From contig MU631933.1 of the NCBI GenBank assembly GCA_026770615.1, positions 19,487 through 35,605 on the forward strand: 16,119 nt of DNA. Reading direction: 5' to 3'. Source of the DNA: Pavlovales sp. CCMP2436 (Eukaryota > Haptophyta > Pavlovophyceae > Pavlovales). The notes beneath the pieces were generated by a model that saw only the letters and a list, made by a program, of their open reading frames with translations, was not told the DNA's origin and did no database searches. A program made the translations under genes and the position numbers. Shown piece after piece: positions 8,170 to 14,993 of the stretch; within the stretch, counting starts at the first letter, position 1, and each line of letters opens with the position of its first letter.

Positions 8170-8696
8170 AATTAGTGGAGCGGGACTCGTGCGTACGCCG
8201 TTTGTGCTGTATTGTAATACTATTAAAATCAACTTCGGCGTGCGTGCGCGCGCGCGTAGCACGCGCGCCGCACGCGCGTGCTGCCGCGCGCGTCTGCAGC
8301 CTTGAAAAATGCGCACGGCCCTAGTGAATACATCTTCAAATTTTCAGAGCCAACAGAGCTGTTGACCAGGAGTTATGGCCAAAACCATGTTATTAGTTAC
8401 GAACTTCTGAAATATAATAACTAATGTCTAGCCCAGCGTGGCAGGCGTCGAGCTGCTCACCCCAAACGTGATGCAACCGTCCAGCTCGCTTAGCGCGGTG
8501 GGTGTCGTACTACGCGCTCCGAGCGTGCCGAGCCCGCCAGCAGCCGGCGTGAGCGGCAGCCGTGCGCCACGGCGGGCGCGTAGCGCACCAAGCTCGCGAT
8601 GGACACGCCTGCATCTGATTGGGGACGCTTCTGCTGGCCGGGTACTCAAAAGTTATAGAGGCCGTGGGAATCGCGCAGCATACTTTGCTTTGGGTT
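8170..8696. other. no confident gene
   Basis: GC-rich with runs of alternating CG (CGCGCGCG near 8250-8290). A TTAGTTA...TAACTAA inverted repeat lies near 8393-8424. Overlapping plus (8438-8698) and minus (8428-8649) frames of 70-85 codons lack any recognisable domain. The plus frame (MAGVELLTPNVMQPSSSLSA at its start) is the better of the two but may be chance. Confidence 0.35.
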
Positions 8697-9369
8697 GAAA
8701 TCCAAATCAGTGGCGCGATTCTGCACTGGGGAGGGGAAAAGTGGTGGCCGGGACGAAGAAGTAGACATTGGTCACCCCTGCGTGCTGAGTGTCGATAGCT
8801 GATGTCGAATAGAGCCCTCCTCGACGGTTGGAGCCCACCTCGTGTGCCTCTCAGGTGCCTCTGGCTCTAGGGTCGACAACATACTTAATGTAACTAACAT
8901 TTCCGATTCTCAGCGTTCGGAAGCGAAAAGAAAGTCACGATTCCTGAAGTGATACTAAGTCGAAATCCGAATTAGTGTCCAGTCCGGGGGGAAATTGCGA
9001 AAAAGTCCGGTGAAAAATTCTTCGGAGTAACTCACAAACCGGCTTGGGCACAGAGGAGTTAGATGCAGATTCATGAACGGGGCGCCCCGTTCACGAATCT
9101 GCATCTAACTCCTCTGTGCCCCATCGGGAACCATGACTTTCTTATCGCTTTCGAGTGCTGAGAATCGGAAATGTTAGTTCTCTTTAGCATGTTGTCGACC
9201 CCAGATGCACTGGAGAGGCACACGAGGTGGGCAACGACCGTCGAGAAGGGCTCTATTTGACAACAGCTATTGGTACTGAGCGCGCAGGGGCGAAGAATGT
9301 CTACTACTTCGTCCCGCCCACAACTTTTCCTCTTTTCCAGTGCGGAATTGCGCCACTAATTTGGATTTC
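8697..9369. mobile_element. 673-bp nested inverted-repeat element
   Basis: Outer arms of about 250 bp (8697-8947 and 9124-9369) are reverse complements at roughly 80 percent identity by eye, starting GAAATCCAAATCAGTGGCGC and ending GCGCCACTAATTTGGATTTC. Inside lies a separate near-perfect palindrome with 38-bp arms (9046-9083 and 9084-9121, one mismatch) centred on GGGGC/GCCCC. About 100 bp on the left (8948-9045) have no partner and contain a further copy of the terminal motif (GTCGAAATCCGAATTAGTG near 8960). No ORF is encoded, and no clear target-site duplication was found. It looks like a foldback-type non-autonomous element with an older element nested inside. Confidence 0.75.
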
Positions 9370-9378
9370 GACCCTACT

Positions 9379-9472
9379 GCGGAGTTAGTTGCAGATTCGT
9401 GGACCCGAGGCGGTGCCCTATCAACGAATCTGCGACCAACTGCCCCATCCACGAATCTGCAACTAACTCCGC
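9379..9472. repeat. palindrome with perfect 25-bp arms
   Basis: GCGGAGTTAGTTGCAGATTC continues to GTGGA at 9379-9403 and is matched exactly by its reverse complement at 9448-9472. A third, diverged copy in the same orientation as the right arm lies in the loop (about 9420-9446). The core GAGTTAG-TGCAGATTCGTG is shared with the central palindrome at 9046-9121. Confidence 0.8.
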
Positions 9473-9685
9473 GGTACCACCTCCGGTTCCTGTCCCGGAG
9501 GACTTCAACCGTCAGGACTTTTATCGATTTCCCCCCCCGCCAGATTGCAGCCAGACTGGCCACTAATTCGGATTCTGATCCCGTTAAAAATAATATGGTC
9601 ATAGAATTGGGGTATGTATACATATATAATCACGCCAACGGACATCCGCTGGCGGCTGGGCGCCTAGCTGAGGCGAGTAGGCGTG

Positions 9686-10578
9686 CTACTCGGCAGCCGG
9701 CGCGGCGCAATGCTCGTTCGCACCGACATTCGCAGCAGCCGCAGCCTCCTCCCGGGCCGCGGCGAAGGTCTTGCAGCTCTGCTTGTGCACAGGCCACATG
9801 CGCTGGATGCACTCACCGCTACAGAACTTGGCGGTGAGGCACTTGGAGCACGCCCTGAGCTTCCGCATCTTACCGCAGCCGACGCAGCACGCCTTGACGA
9901 TGTCGGCCTCGTGCGCGTACTTGCTGAGTGCAGCGAGTGCCCTGAGACGGCTCTCCTCGTCTCCCGTCTGCTGCGCCCCTGAGCGAGGAATCGAGCGACC
10001 TCTCCCGGCGCCGCAGGCAGCGCCATTCCCGCAGCCGTCGCCTGGAGAAGGAGCTGGCCCAGGTTGAGCTGGGACATAACAATGCCCTGCTCGGCTGCGA
10101 GGCGGTAATAGCGAGCAGCCTCGCCCATGTCCTGCGCCACGCCCCTGCCTTCTTCGCAGAGCACCGCGATGTTGTGCTGGGCTTTAGCGTAGCCCTGCTC
10201 AGCTGCGAGGCAGTAATAGCGAGCAGCCTCGCCAAAGTCCTGCAGAATCCCCATGCCACGTTCGCAAAACACCCCGTAGTTGAACTGCGCATTAGCGAAC
10301 CCCTGCTCGGCTGCGAGGCAGTAGAGGCGAGCAGCCTCGTGATCGTCCTGCGGCACCCCCCTGCCATGTTCGCAGCAAACCGCAAAGTCGAATTGCGCTG
10401 CAGCGAAGCCCTGCTCAGCTGCGAGGTCAAAGAGGCGAGCAGCCTCACGATCGTCCAGCCGTTCGCCATTTCCTTCACGGTAGCACTGAGCAGAATTGTA
10501 CTGCCCCAATGTGTTGCCCTGCTCGGCCGCGCGACGGCAGAGGCGAGCAGCCTCGTCGTGGTCCACCGACATGCCCAT
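9686..10578 (-). pseudogene. Sel1-repeat / MYND zinc-finger protein, frameshifted
   Basis: From the ATG at 10576-10578 the minus strand encodes about five Sel1 (TPR-like) repeats of 36 residues, each with EAARLY-LAAEQG and a helix such as AQFNYGVFCERGMGI, to about 10030. Near 9960-9990 the frame shifts by one base into a helical stretch (LRALAALSKYAHEADIVKAC) and a complete MYND finger, CVGCGKMRKLRACSKCLTAK then FCSGEC and WPVHKQSC, ending at TAG 9686-9688. Sel1 repeats are protein scaffolds and MYND fingers bind peptides; this pairing is common in algae and other protists. The 5' end is also damaged. GHAGAQCATR after a 3' splice-like TTTTTAG (exon from 10626) and DCFG then TAA just before the ATG look like an earlier Sel1 unit with a frameshift and stop. 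One sequencing error could explain the internal shift but not both lesions. Confidence 0.8.
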
Positions 10579-10666
10579 CCCTTATCCGAAGCAATCGGCG
10601 AGTGGCACACTGCGCGCCCGCGTGCCCTAAAAAGGGTGAAAAGGGTGAAATAAATCTGGGAATCGT

Positions 10667-10680
10667 GTCGACCGGTCGAC
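10667..10680. promoter_or_regulatory. perfect 14-bp palindrome before the polyQ gene
   Basis: GTCGACCGGTCGAC sits 2 bp before the ATG at 10683, between the truncated Sel1 5' region and the polyQ gene. A related GTCGACCGGTTCAT occurs near 14889. It could be a binding site or a rearrangement scar; no function is shown. Confidence 0.35.
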
Positions 10681-10682
10681 GC

Positions 10683-12233
10683 ATGGGCAAGGGCAGGGGT
10701 TCAAGGAATTGGAGAAGTTCGCCGGGCATCTCGCAGGGGTTCATCGCTGCCTCCCGTAAGGGAACGCGTGACGCCGCTATGAGGAACGACGACTTGCACG
10801 CGCCCTTCAAGCACCTCTACGCAGAGTTCGCTGGGCAAAACGGCGTCGTGCACAGCGTGCAGTCGATCTCGGGCGACCTCTCTCGTTACGTGCGCGCCGC
10901 GCATGAGGGCACGTCGTTCGCCATGATCGACGCCAAGGTGAAGTGCGAGGTCTGCGCGAACAACAAGAGGAACAAGCCGCACAAACTCCTATGCACCAGC
11001 CGCCACAAGGACCGCCGTGGCGTGGGCAATTTCTGCGAAAAGTTCAAGCGCAAGTACAAGGAGGTTGCGGACGCGCGCGCGCTGCAGCAGGGCGCGCCGC
11101 CGCAGGGCATGGGCGCGCAGCCGCAACAGGGCGCGCGGCAGCAGCGCGCGCGGCAGCAGCAGCACCTGTCCCAGCAGCAGTACCAGCAGGGCATGGGCGC
11201 GCAGCAGCAGGGCGCGGGGCCGCAGCAGGGCGCGAACTCGCTGCCCTGCGGCGTGGGCGCGCAGCCGCCGCTGGGCATGGGCGCGGGGCAGCAGCAGCAG
11301 CAGCAACAGCAGCCGCTGGGCATGGGCGCGGGGTAGCAGCAGCAGCAGCAGCAGGGCATGGGCGCGCAGCCGCAGCAGCAGCTGACGCTGGGCATGGGCG
11401 CGGGGCAGCAGCAGCAGCAGCCGCAGCCGCCGCCGCCGCCGCAGGGCATGGGCGCGGGGCAGCAGCAGGGTGCAAGCTCGCTGCCCTGCGGCATGGGCGC
11501 GCAGCCGCCGCTGGGCATGGGCGCGGGGCAGCAGCAGCAGCAGCAGCCGCAGCCGCAGCCGCCGCTGCCGCAGGGCATGGGCGCGGGGCCGCAGCAGGGC
11601 GCGAGCTCGCTGCCGCAGGACGCTGGGCAGCAGCAGCAGCAGGGGCAGCAGCAGCAGCAGCAGGACATGGGCGCGCTGGAGACCACGCTTTCCATTGACC
11701 TGATGGCACAGTTGAACACCACCCAGCTGCTGGTACAGCTTCGCGCCGCTGCCGCCGGCTACCGCAGCCAAGAGAAGGCAGCGACCAAGTATGTTGGCAA
11801 CATCCCAGCTCACTTCTACAATCTCGCAAAGTCGCCTCGGCAGCCCGGCCAGGTGGTGACCCCCCTCAGCGCTCGCAGCTTCTTCTCCACTTGTCTATTG
11901 ACTGGTCGCCAGCTGCTGCCGCACATCGAGAACTACGCCTACCAGTTCACTGGATCTTTCAGCGTTCTCAACTGCGAGGAGCACCTGCCTGAGCTGCGCA
12001 AGCACGGGTGCCGCGGCGCTCCGTGCGCCTTCTGCTCATCAACGGTATCAGTGTACGTCGGCTTGAATACCGACGCGAACCCTGCGAGGAAGGGTGCCTC
12101 CCGAATGCCGATGAAGTCGCTGCTGAGCGGGACCGGCGTCATAACGCCGCTCGCCTTCGGCATCAGTCAGTGCAGCGAGTGCGGTACGCGCCTGTGCCAC
12201 CCCCTCTCCTCCCCTACACGACACGGTGATTAA
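10683..12233 (+). CDS. polyglutamine protein with cysteine clusters, one in-frame TAG
   Basis: From ATG 10683 one frame runs 516 codons to TAA 12231-12233, interrupted only by TAG at 11334-11336 (codon 218) inside a CAG run. The N-terminal part is basic (MGKGRGSRNW...) with a possible zinc knuckle: C88-x2-C91, H100, C104-x3-H108, C118. Residues about 137-330 are Gln/Gly/Met/Ala/Pro repeats (GMGAGQQQ units). The C-terminal part (LETTLSIDLMAQLNTTQLLV onward) is a folded-looking domain with C443-x4-C448-x2-C451 and C497-x2-C500-x4-C505, resembling paired zinc ribbons. An earlier in-frame ATG at 10509 overlaps the Sel1 gene and is less likely. A candidate 57-nt intron (12184-12240) would bypass the TAA and continue into DCLPLRLCSCAGC in the same frame, and possibly on to an exon at 12730. 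I do not recognise the family; a transposon-encoded or DNA-binding protein is possible. Confidence 0.6.
11091..11670 (+). repeat. CAG/GGCATGGGCGCG repeat array within the polyQ gene
   Basis: Interrupted CAG/CCG runs alternate with GGCATGGGCGCGGGGCAG units. A larger unit encoding SLPCG(V/M)GAQPPLGMGAG plus a Q run occurs twice (about 11236-11310 and 11476-11550), showing tandem duplication. The minus-strand poly-Cys and poly-Ala frames are shadows of it. Confidence 0.9.
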
Positions 12234-12239
12234 TATATA

Positions 12240-12299
12240 GACTGCCTGCCGCTACGACTGTGCTCATGTGCGGGCTGCCTTAATAACAACGACAATAAT
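12240..12299 (+). repeat. exon-edge duplicate, copy 1
   Basis: GACTGCCTGCCGCTACGACT and on to GGGCTGCC, followed by TTAATAACAACGACAATAATT. In the frame of the polyQ gene it reads YIDCLPLRLCSCAGC. The position corresponding to the donor of copy 2 (GTATAA) is TTAATA here, so the splice site is missing or lost. It pairs with 12635-12694, 395 bp away. Confidence 0.8.
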
Positions 12300-12412
12300 T
12301 ATAACGACAACATAATTACGACAACTATAACTATACTAATAATTACTAGTCATAATAATAATAATTACAATAATAATAATTATCAATATTAATATTCATA
12401 TTCATATTCGTA

Positions 12413-12417
<5 letters not shown>

Positions 12418-12458
<41 letters not shown>

Positions 12459-12481
12459 CATATATATATATAATAATAATA

Positions 12482-12520
<39 letters not shown>
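12418..12520. repeat. (AT)n microsatellite
   Basis: Long pure TA runs broken by a few substitutions and an AATAATAATAAT segment, lying between the two exon-edge duplicates. Confidence 0.9.
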
Positions 12521-12522
<2 letters not shown>

Positions 12523-12580
12523 GTAAGTTTTCAAAATCCCAAATATTGGAACCCCACACTGGCCATATATATTATATATA

Positions 12581-12604
12581 TCAGACGCCAGCTTGAATCC
12601 CTAT
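12581..12604 (+). mobile_element. 5'-truncated copy of the short interspersed element
   Basis: TCAGACGCCAGCTTGAATCC plus CTAT matches the last 24 bp of the 103-bp repeat at 15717-15817 in the same orientation, and is likewise followed by a TA-rich tail. Retention of only the 3' end is typical of retrotransposed elements. Confidence 0.6.
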
Positions 12605-12634
12605 TAGTAATATATATATATATGTGTGTATATT

Positions 12635-12694
12635 GACTGCCTGCCGCTGCGACTGTGCTCGTGTACGGGTTGCCGTATAACAACAACAACAACA
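12635..12694 (+). repeat. exon-edge duplicate, copy 2, with a possible splice donor
   Basis: GACTGCCTGCCGCTGCGACT and on to GGGTTGCC, then GTATAACAACAACAAC. It differs from copy 1 at a few bases and reads YIDCLPLRLCSCTGC. The following GTATAA is a possible 5' splice site for an intron ending at 12729. Confidence 0.75.
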
Positions 12695-12729
12695 ACAATA
12701 ATTTATTATTATTATTATTATTATTGCAG

Positions 12730-12821
12730 GCCGCACGCTCTCCCACGTCGAGCCGGGTTGCCTTGCCCGGCTCCCAACGCCGATGGTCAAGCTTCTGAAA
12801 ATTCGTATACGGCAAGCGTGA
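12730..12821 (+). CDS. possible last exon of the polyQ gene
   Basis: A clear 3' splice-like sequence, (TTA)n then TTGCAG, ends at 12729. Joined to copy 2 of the exon edge just before GTATAA, the frame gives CTGCRRTLSHVEPGCLARLP then TPMVKLLKIRIRQA and TGA at 12819-12821. An alternative frame reads AARSPTSSRVALPGS and stops sooner. The GC-rich part ends near 12797, after which the sequence abruptly becomes AT-rich, so the true exon may have been cut by insertion of the AT-rich island. Placement in the polyQ gene is inferred only from orientation and frame. Confidence 0.35.
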
Positions 12822-13041
12822 ATTTTAGTTCTGCAATCATTTTATTGTCATCGTCAGTAATATTTATTAGTTTGATAATTGATTTTTTATTTTCAAAAAT
12901 TTTTGATTTAAGAAATTCATTATCAATAGTAATTTTATCGGTTAAAAATTGTTCATGGAAATAAGCAAAACCAGACATAACATATTCGTATTTAACCTTA
13001 ATACCTCCAGTTTCAAAGTACAATTTCTGATTATTATCCAT
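12787..13041 (-). CDS. 84-codon AT-rich ORF, unknown protein
   Basis: A minus-strand ORF with ATG (MDNNQKLYFETGGIKVKYEY at the start) and TGA. It is Lys/Ile/Asn/Phe/Glu-rich and soluble-looking, with a C-terminal region INITDDDNKMIAELKFTLAV. There is no recognisable domain or signal. Codons are strongly A/T-ending, opposite to every other gene here, and the ORF sits just inside the boundary of an AT-rich block. This suggests foreign or organellar origin, but the sequence does not say which. TATATATGTATAAG upstream could be a TATA-like element. The final codons lie at the junction with GC-rich DNA, so the original end may be lost. Confidence 0.45.
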   Translation of the reverse strand: MDNNQKLYFETGGIKVKYEYVMSGFAYFHEQFLTDKITIDNEFLKSKIFENKKSIIKLINITDDDNKMIAELKFTLAVYEFSEA

Positions 13042-13143
13042 TGCTCTTATACATATATATGAGATTCAATTTTTTATATGAATACGCAATCCTATCGTTG
13101 CGTTAAATTTAGCCGAAACTTGTCCTACCCGTTAAACGATATT

Positions 13144-13254
13144 GGGGGGGTTGGGGGGGTGGGGGTTCTAAAAATGTTTAATAATATAATAGGTTTTATA
13201 ATTTTCTTTTCTTTTTAATTTTTGAAATCAACCCCTCCAACCCCCCCCCCCCCT
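13144..13254. repeat. G-run / C-run inverted repeat
   Basis: G7-TT-G7-T-G5-TT at 13144-13167 faces AACCCCTCCAA plus a run of about 14 C at 13230-13254, across 60 bp of AT-rich DNA. The arms could pair as a hairpin. The G-rich strand on its own could form a G-quadruplex. Confidence 0.7.
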
Positions 13255-13314
13255 TTCTATATTATAGTATATTATTATCGATAAAATAGTATATAAACGT
13301 AAAAAGAAGTATAT

Positions 13315-13421
13315 TGACTGATAGGGATTCAAGCTGGCGTCTGACTGTTCTGAATGTTTTGCTGGTCTGAGCGCTGCGTCGCCCATTGCCTGCTGCGTGC
13401 CTTAGTCGGCTGCGCTGGCTT
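13315..13421 (-). mobile_element. short interspersed element with a 14-bp target-site duplication
   Basis: A 107-bp repeat, in minus orientation starting AAGCCAGCGCAGCCGACTAA and ending GCTTGAATCCCTATCAGTCA. It is flanked by AAAAAGAAGTATAT at 13301-13314 and again, identically, at 13422-13435. A long target-site duplication with no terminal inverted repeats suggests target-primed retrotransposition. GCAGCCGACTAAGGC and GCTTGAATCC loosely resemble the A and B boxes of a tRNA promoter, so it may be a tRNA-derived SINE of unusually small size. Other copies: 15717-15817 (full, plus strand) and 12581-12604 (3' fragment). Confidence 0.75.
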
Positions 13422-13470
13422 AAAAAGAAGTATATAATACGTTAAGAAGCACGGGGGGTTCAAATTCCAA

Positions 13471-13511
13471 CCCCCCCCAAAAGATGAACAACCCCCCCAA
13501 AAGATGAACAA
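13471..13511 (+). repeat. tandem repeat, about 20 bp
   Basis: CCCCCCCAAAAGATGAACAA occurs twice head to tail, followed by a partial third unit (TTCCCCCCA). Just before it, GGGGGGTTCAAATTCC-AACCCCCCCC forms a strong short hairpin (about 13453-13478). Confidence 0.85.
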
Positions 13512-13731
13512 TTCCCCCCATCCCGATAAGCACCGGCAAGCGACATGCGTCGCACGGGCGACCATTGACGAGCGCCATACGATACTGTCGAGAGTATATA
13601 AGTATCTATCAGAGAATATAAGAGTTTATCAATATCTTCTTAGTGTCTGCGACACAATACGGGCTATACATAGATTCATAGGTCAGTCTGTCGTACATCA
13701 AAAGGTTTATATGTGTTTTATCAATTTTTAA
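13504..13731 (+). CDS. hypothetical 75-codon ORF
   Basis: An ATG inside the tandem repeat opens 75 codons (MNNSPHPDKHRQATCVARAT..., later YKYLSENIRVYQYLLSVCDT) ending TAA. An open frame this long is unusual in the surrounding AT-rich DNA and its middle looks helical, but no family is recognised and no neighbour supports it. It may be chance. Confidence 0.2.
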   Translation: MNNSPHPDKHRQATCVARATIDERHTILSRVYKYLSENIRVYQYLLSVCDTIRAIHRFIGQSVVHQKVYMCFINF

Positions 13732-13737
13732 CAGTGT

Positions 13738-14110
13738 TTTACCGTATCTATAAAAGTTTGACAGTATTCAGTAGTGCCTTCTCAGTGACTACGTCACGGG
13801 CGCCGATTGTATAGGTACTCACAACATTATGCGGTATATAATAATTTTTTAATAAATTTTACCAATGTTTAACAGTATTCAGTAGTGAGTACTTCACGGG
13901 CGCGATTGTATAGGTTCTAACGACATAGTGCCGTGTATAATAACAATTTACCAATGTTTATTAGTGTTTATCAGAGTACTGACAAATCTAATAAAAAGTA
14001 CGCAAAATATCAATAAACCACAAATTATTCATACCATAATGGTAAGAGATTATATGAATATGCGATAATGTACGGGCACCATACCATAGTGCCGTAAAAT
14101 ATAAGTATTT
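13738..14110 (+). repeat. diverged tandem repeats in AT-rich DNA
   Basis: Two clearly related units, 13761-13845 and 13872-13944, share ACAGTATTCAGTAGTG, TTCACGGGCGC, GATTGTATAGGT and a GTGCCGTGTATAATAA-type end. A weaker third lies near 14071-14105 (TACGGGCACCATACCATAGT then GCCGTAAAATATAA). From 14105 the sequence is made of TTTATTAGTATTTATTAG-like pieces. It looks like a decayed satellite of about 110-bp units. Confidence 0.6.
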
Positions 14111-14295
14111 ATTATCATTTATCAGTATTTATTAGTTTTTATTAGATATTTATTAGATATTTATTAATTTTTATTAGATTTGTCAGGTACCGCTGGCAAC
14201 TTTTTGAAAAGAAGGCGATTAATACACAAAAATAATAATCGGCGCCTTGTAATGTTGCTCTGTGTCTACGGTTTTCCTACGCAGCGAGTTAGGGA

Positions 14296-14551
14296 GTTGA
14301 AGTGGTGAACCCCATATCATCCTGAAAGCCCTGCTCGTGGCGGTCACAGATCAGCTTTGTATACTAGATTTGGACGAGTATTGGCGCTGCTTTACTCGCG
14401 CCGTGTGAAAAATTTAGCCCTCGGCGGCGTGTTAGTTATGCAGTTAGTTATGCACTGTGGGTCACCAAGTTATCCAAATAAAGTATACAAAGCTGATCTG
14501 TGACCGCCACAAGCAGGGCTTTCAGGATGATATGGGGTTCACTACTTCAAC
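14296..14551. mobile_element. 256-bp element with 70-bp terminal inverted repeats
   Basis: The 70-bp arms at 14296-14365 and 14482-14551 (GTTGAAGTGGTGAACCCCAT... to TATACT) are reverse complements with only two mismatches, around a unique 116-bp core. No ORF is encoded. I could not find a convincing target-site duplication at this boundary. It looks like a recently active MITE or foldback element needing a transposase from elsewhere. Confidence 0.8.
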
Positions 14552-14567
14552 ACCTCACCCGACGTAG

Positions 14568-14722
14568 CCGGCTCTTAGAAAGCCCCGCAGGGCCCCCGGG
14601 GGCCCCGCCGGAGGCGCCTATGTGACTAACATATAACTAACTTGTCACATAGCCCGGGGGCCCACGGGGCCCCACGGGGGCCACGGATAATCCCCGTACG
14701 TTACGCCTTTTCTAAGAGCCGG
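14568..14722. mobile_element. 155-bp MITE with a perfect 8-bp target-site duplication
   Basis: The ends CCGGCTCTTAGAAA and TTTCTAAGAGCCGG are exact inverted repeats of 14 bp. The element is bounded by CGACGTAG at 14560-14567 and CGACGTAG at 14723-14730. Inside are GC palindromes and CTATGTGAC...GTCACATAG around an AT core. An 8-bp duplication is known for hAT and for Zisupton-type DNA transposons; which superfamily mobilised it is not decided. Its right end recurs at 8058. Confidence 0.88.
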
Positions 14723-14730
14723 CGACGTAG

Positions 14731-14993
14731 GAGGAAGCCGCTGTCCGCATCCCCTAATACCATCAGCGCGGAGTCGGCCGACGAGCACCGTCTAGCGCGC
14801 TTTTCAAGGACTAGACTCGAGGGATAAATGAAGCAGTCCCAACATATATCTAGGATTCTAGCTATATAACAATTATCCGCTCCCTCCTGTCGACCGGTTC
14901 ATGAAGATACGTCACTTCGCTTAGGAGCAGCGAACCCGCCTCTCCAGCTCAAACCCGTCATGGGGGGTCAAAATTGCTCTCGTCACTTAAATT
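14731..14993. other. short spacer downstream of the helicase gene
   Basis: A short Arg/Ser plus frame (RRRRKPLSASPNTISAES...) runs 14731-14826 but has no supporting motif. The rest is spacer with GTCGACCGGTTCAT near 14889. No polyadenylation signal is certain. Confidence 0.3.

Noticed and set aside
9267..9837. Overlapping plus and minus ORFs of 118-165 codons
   Set aside because: They pass through inverted repeats and palindromes, and the plus frame continues antisense into the MYND region; no domain.
10886..11829. Long minus ORFs rich in Cys, Ala or Leu opposite the polyQ gene
   Set aside because: They are the reverse-strand readings of CAG/CCG repeats; the plus frame has non-repetitive domains on both sides in the same frame.
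13453..13478. tRNA T-arm-like hairpin GGGGGGTTCAAATTCC-AACCCCCC
   Set aside because: No acceptor, D or anticodon arms can be built around it; it is explained by adjacent C-run repeats.
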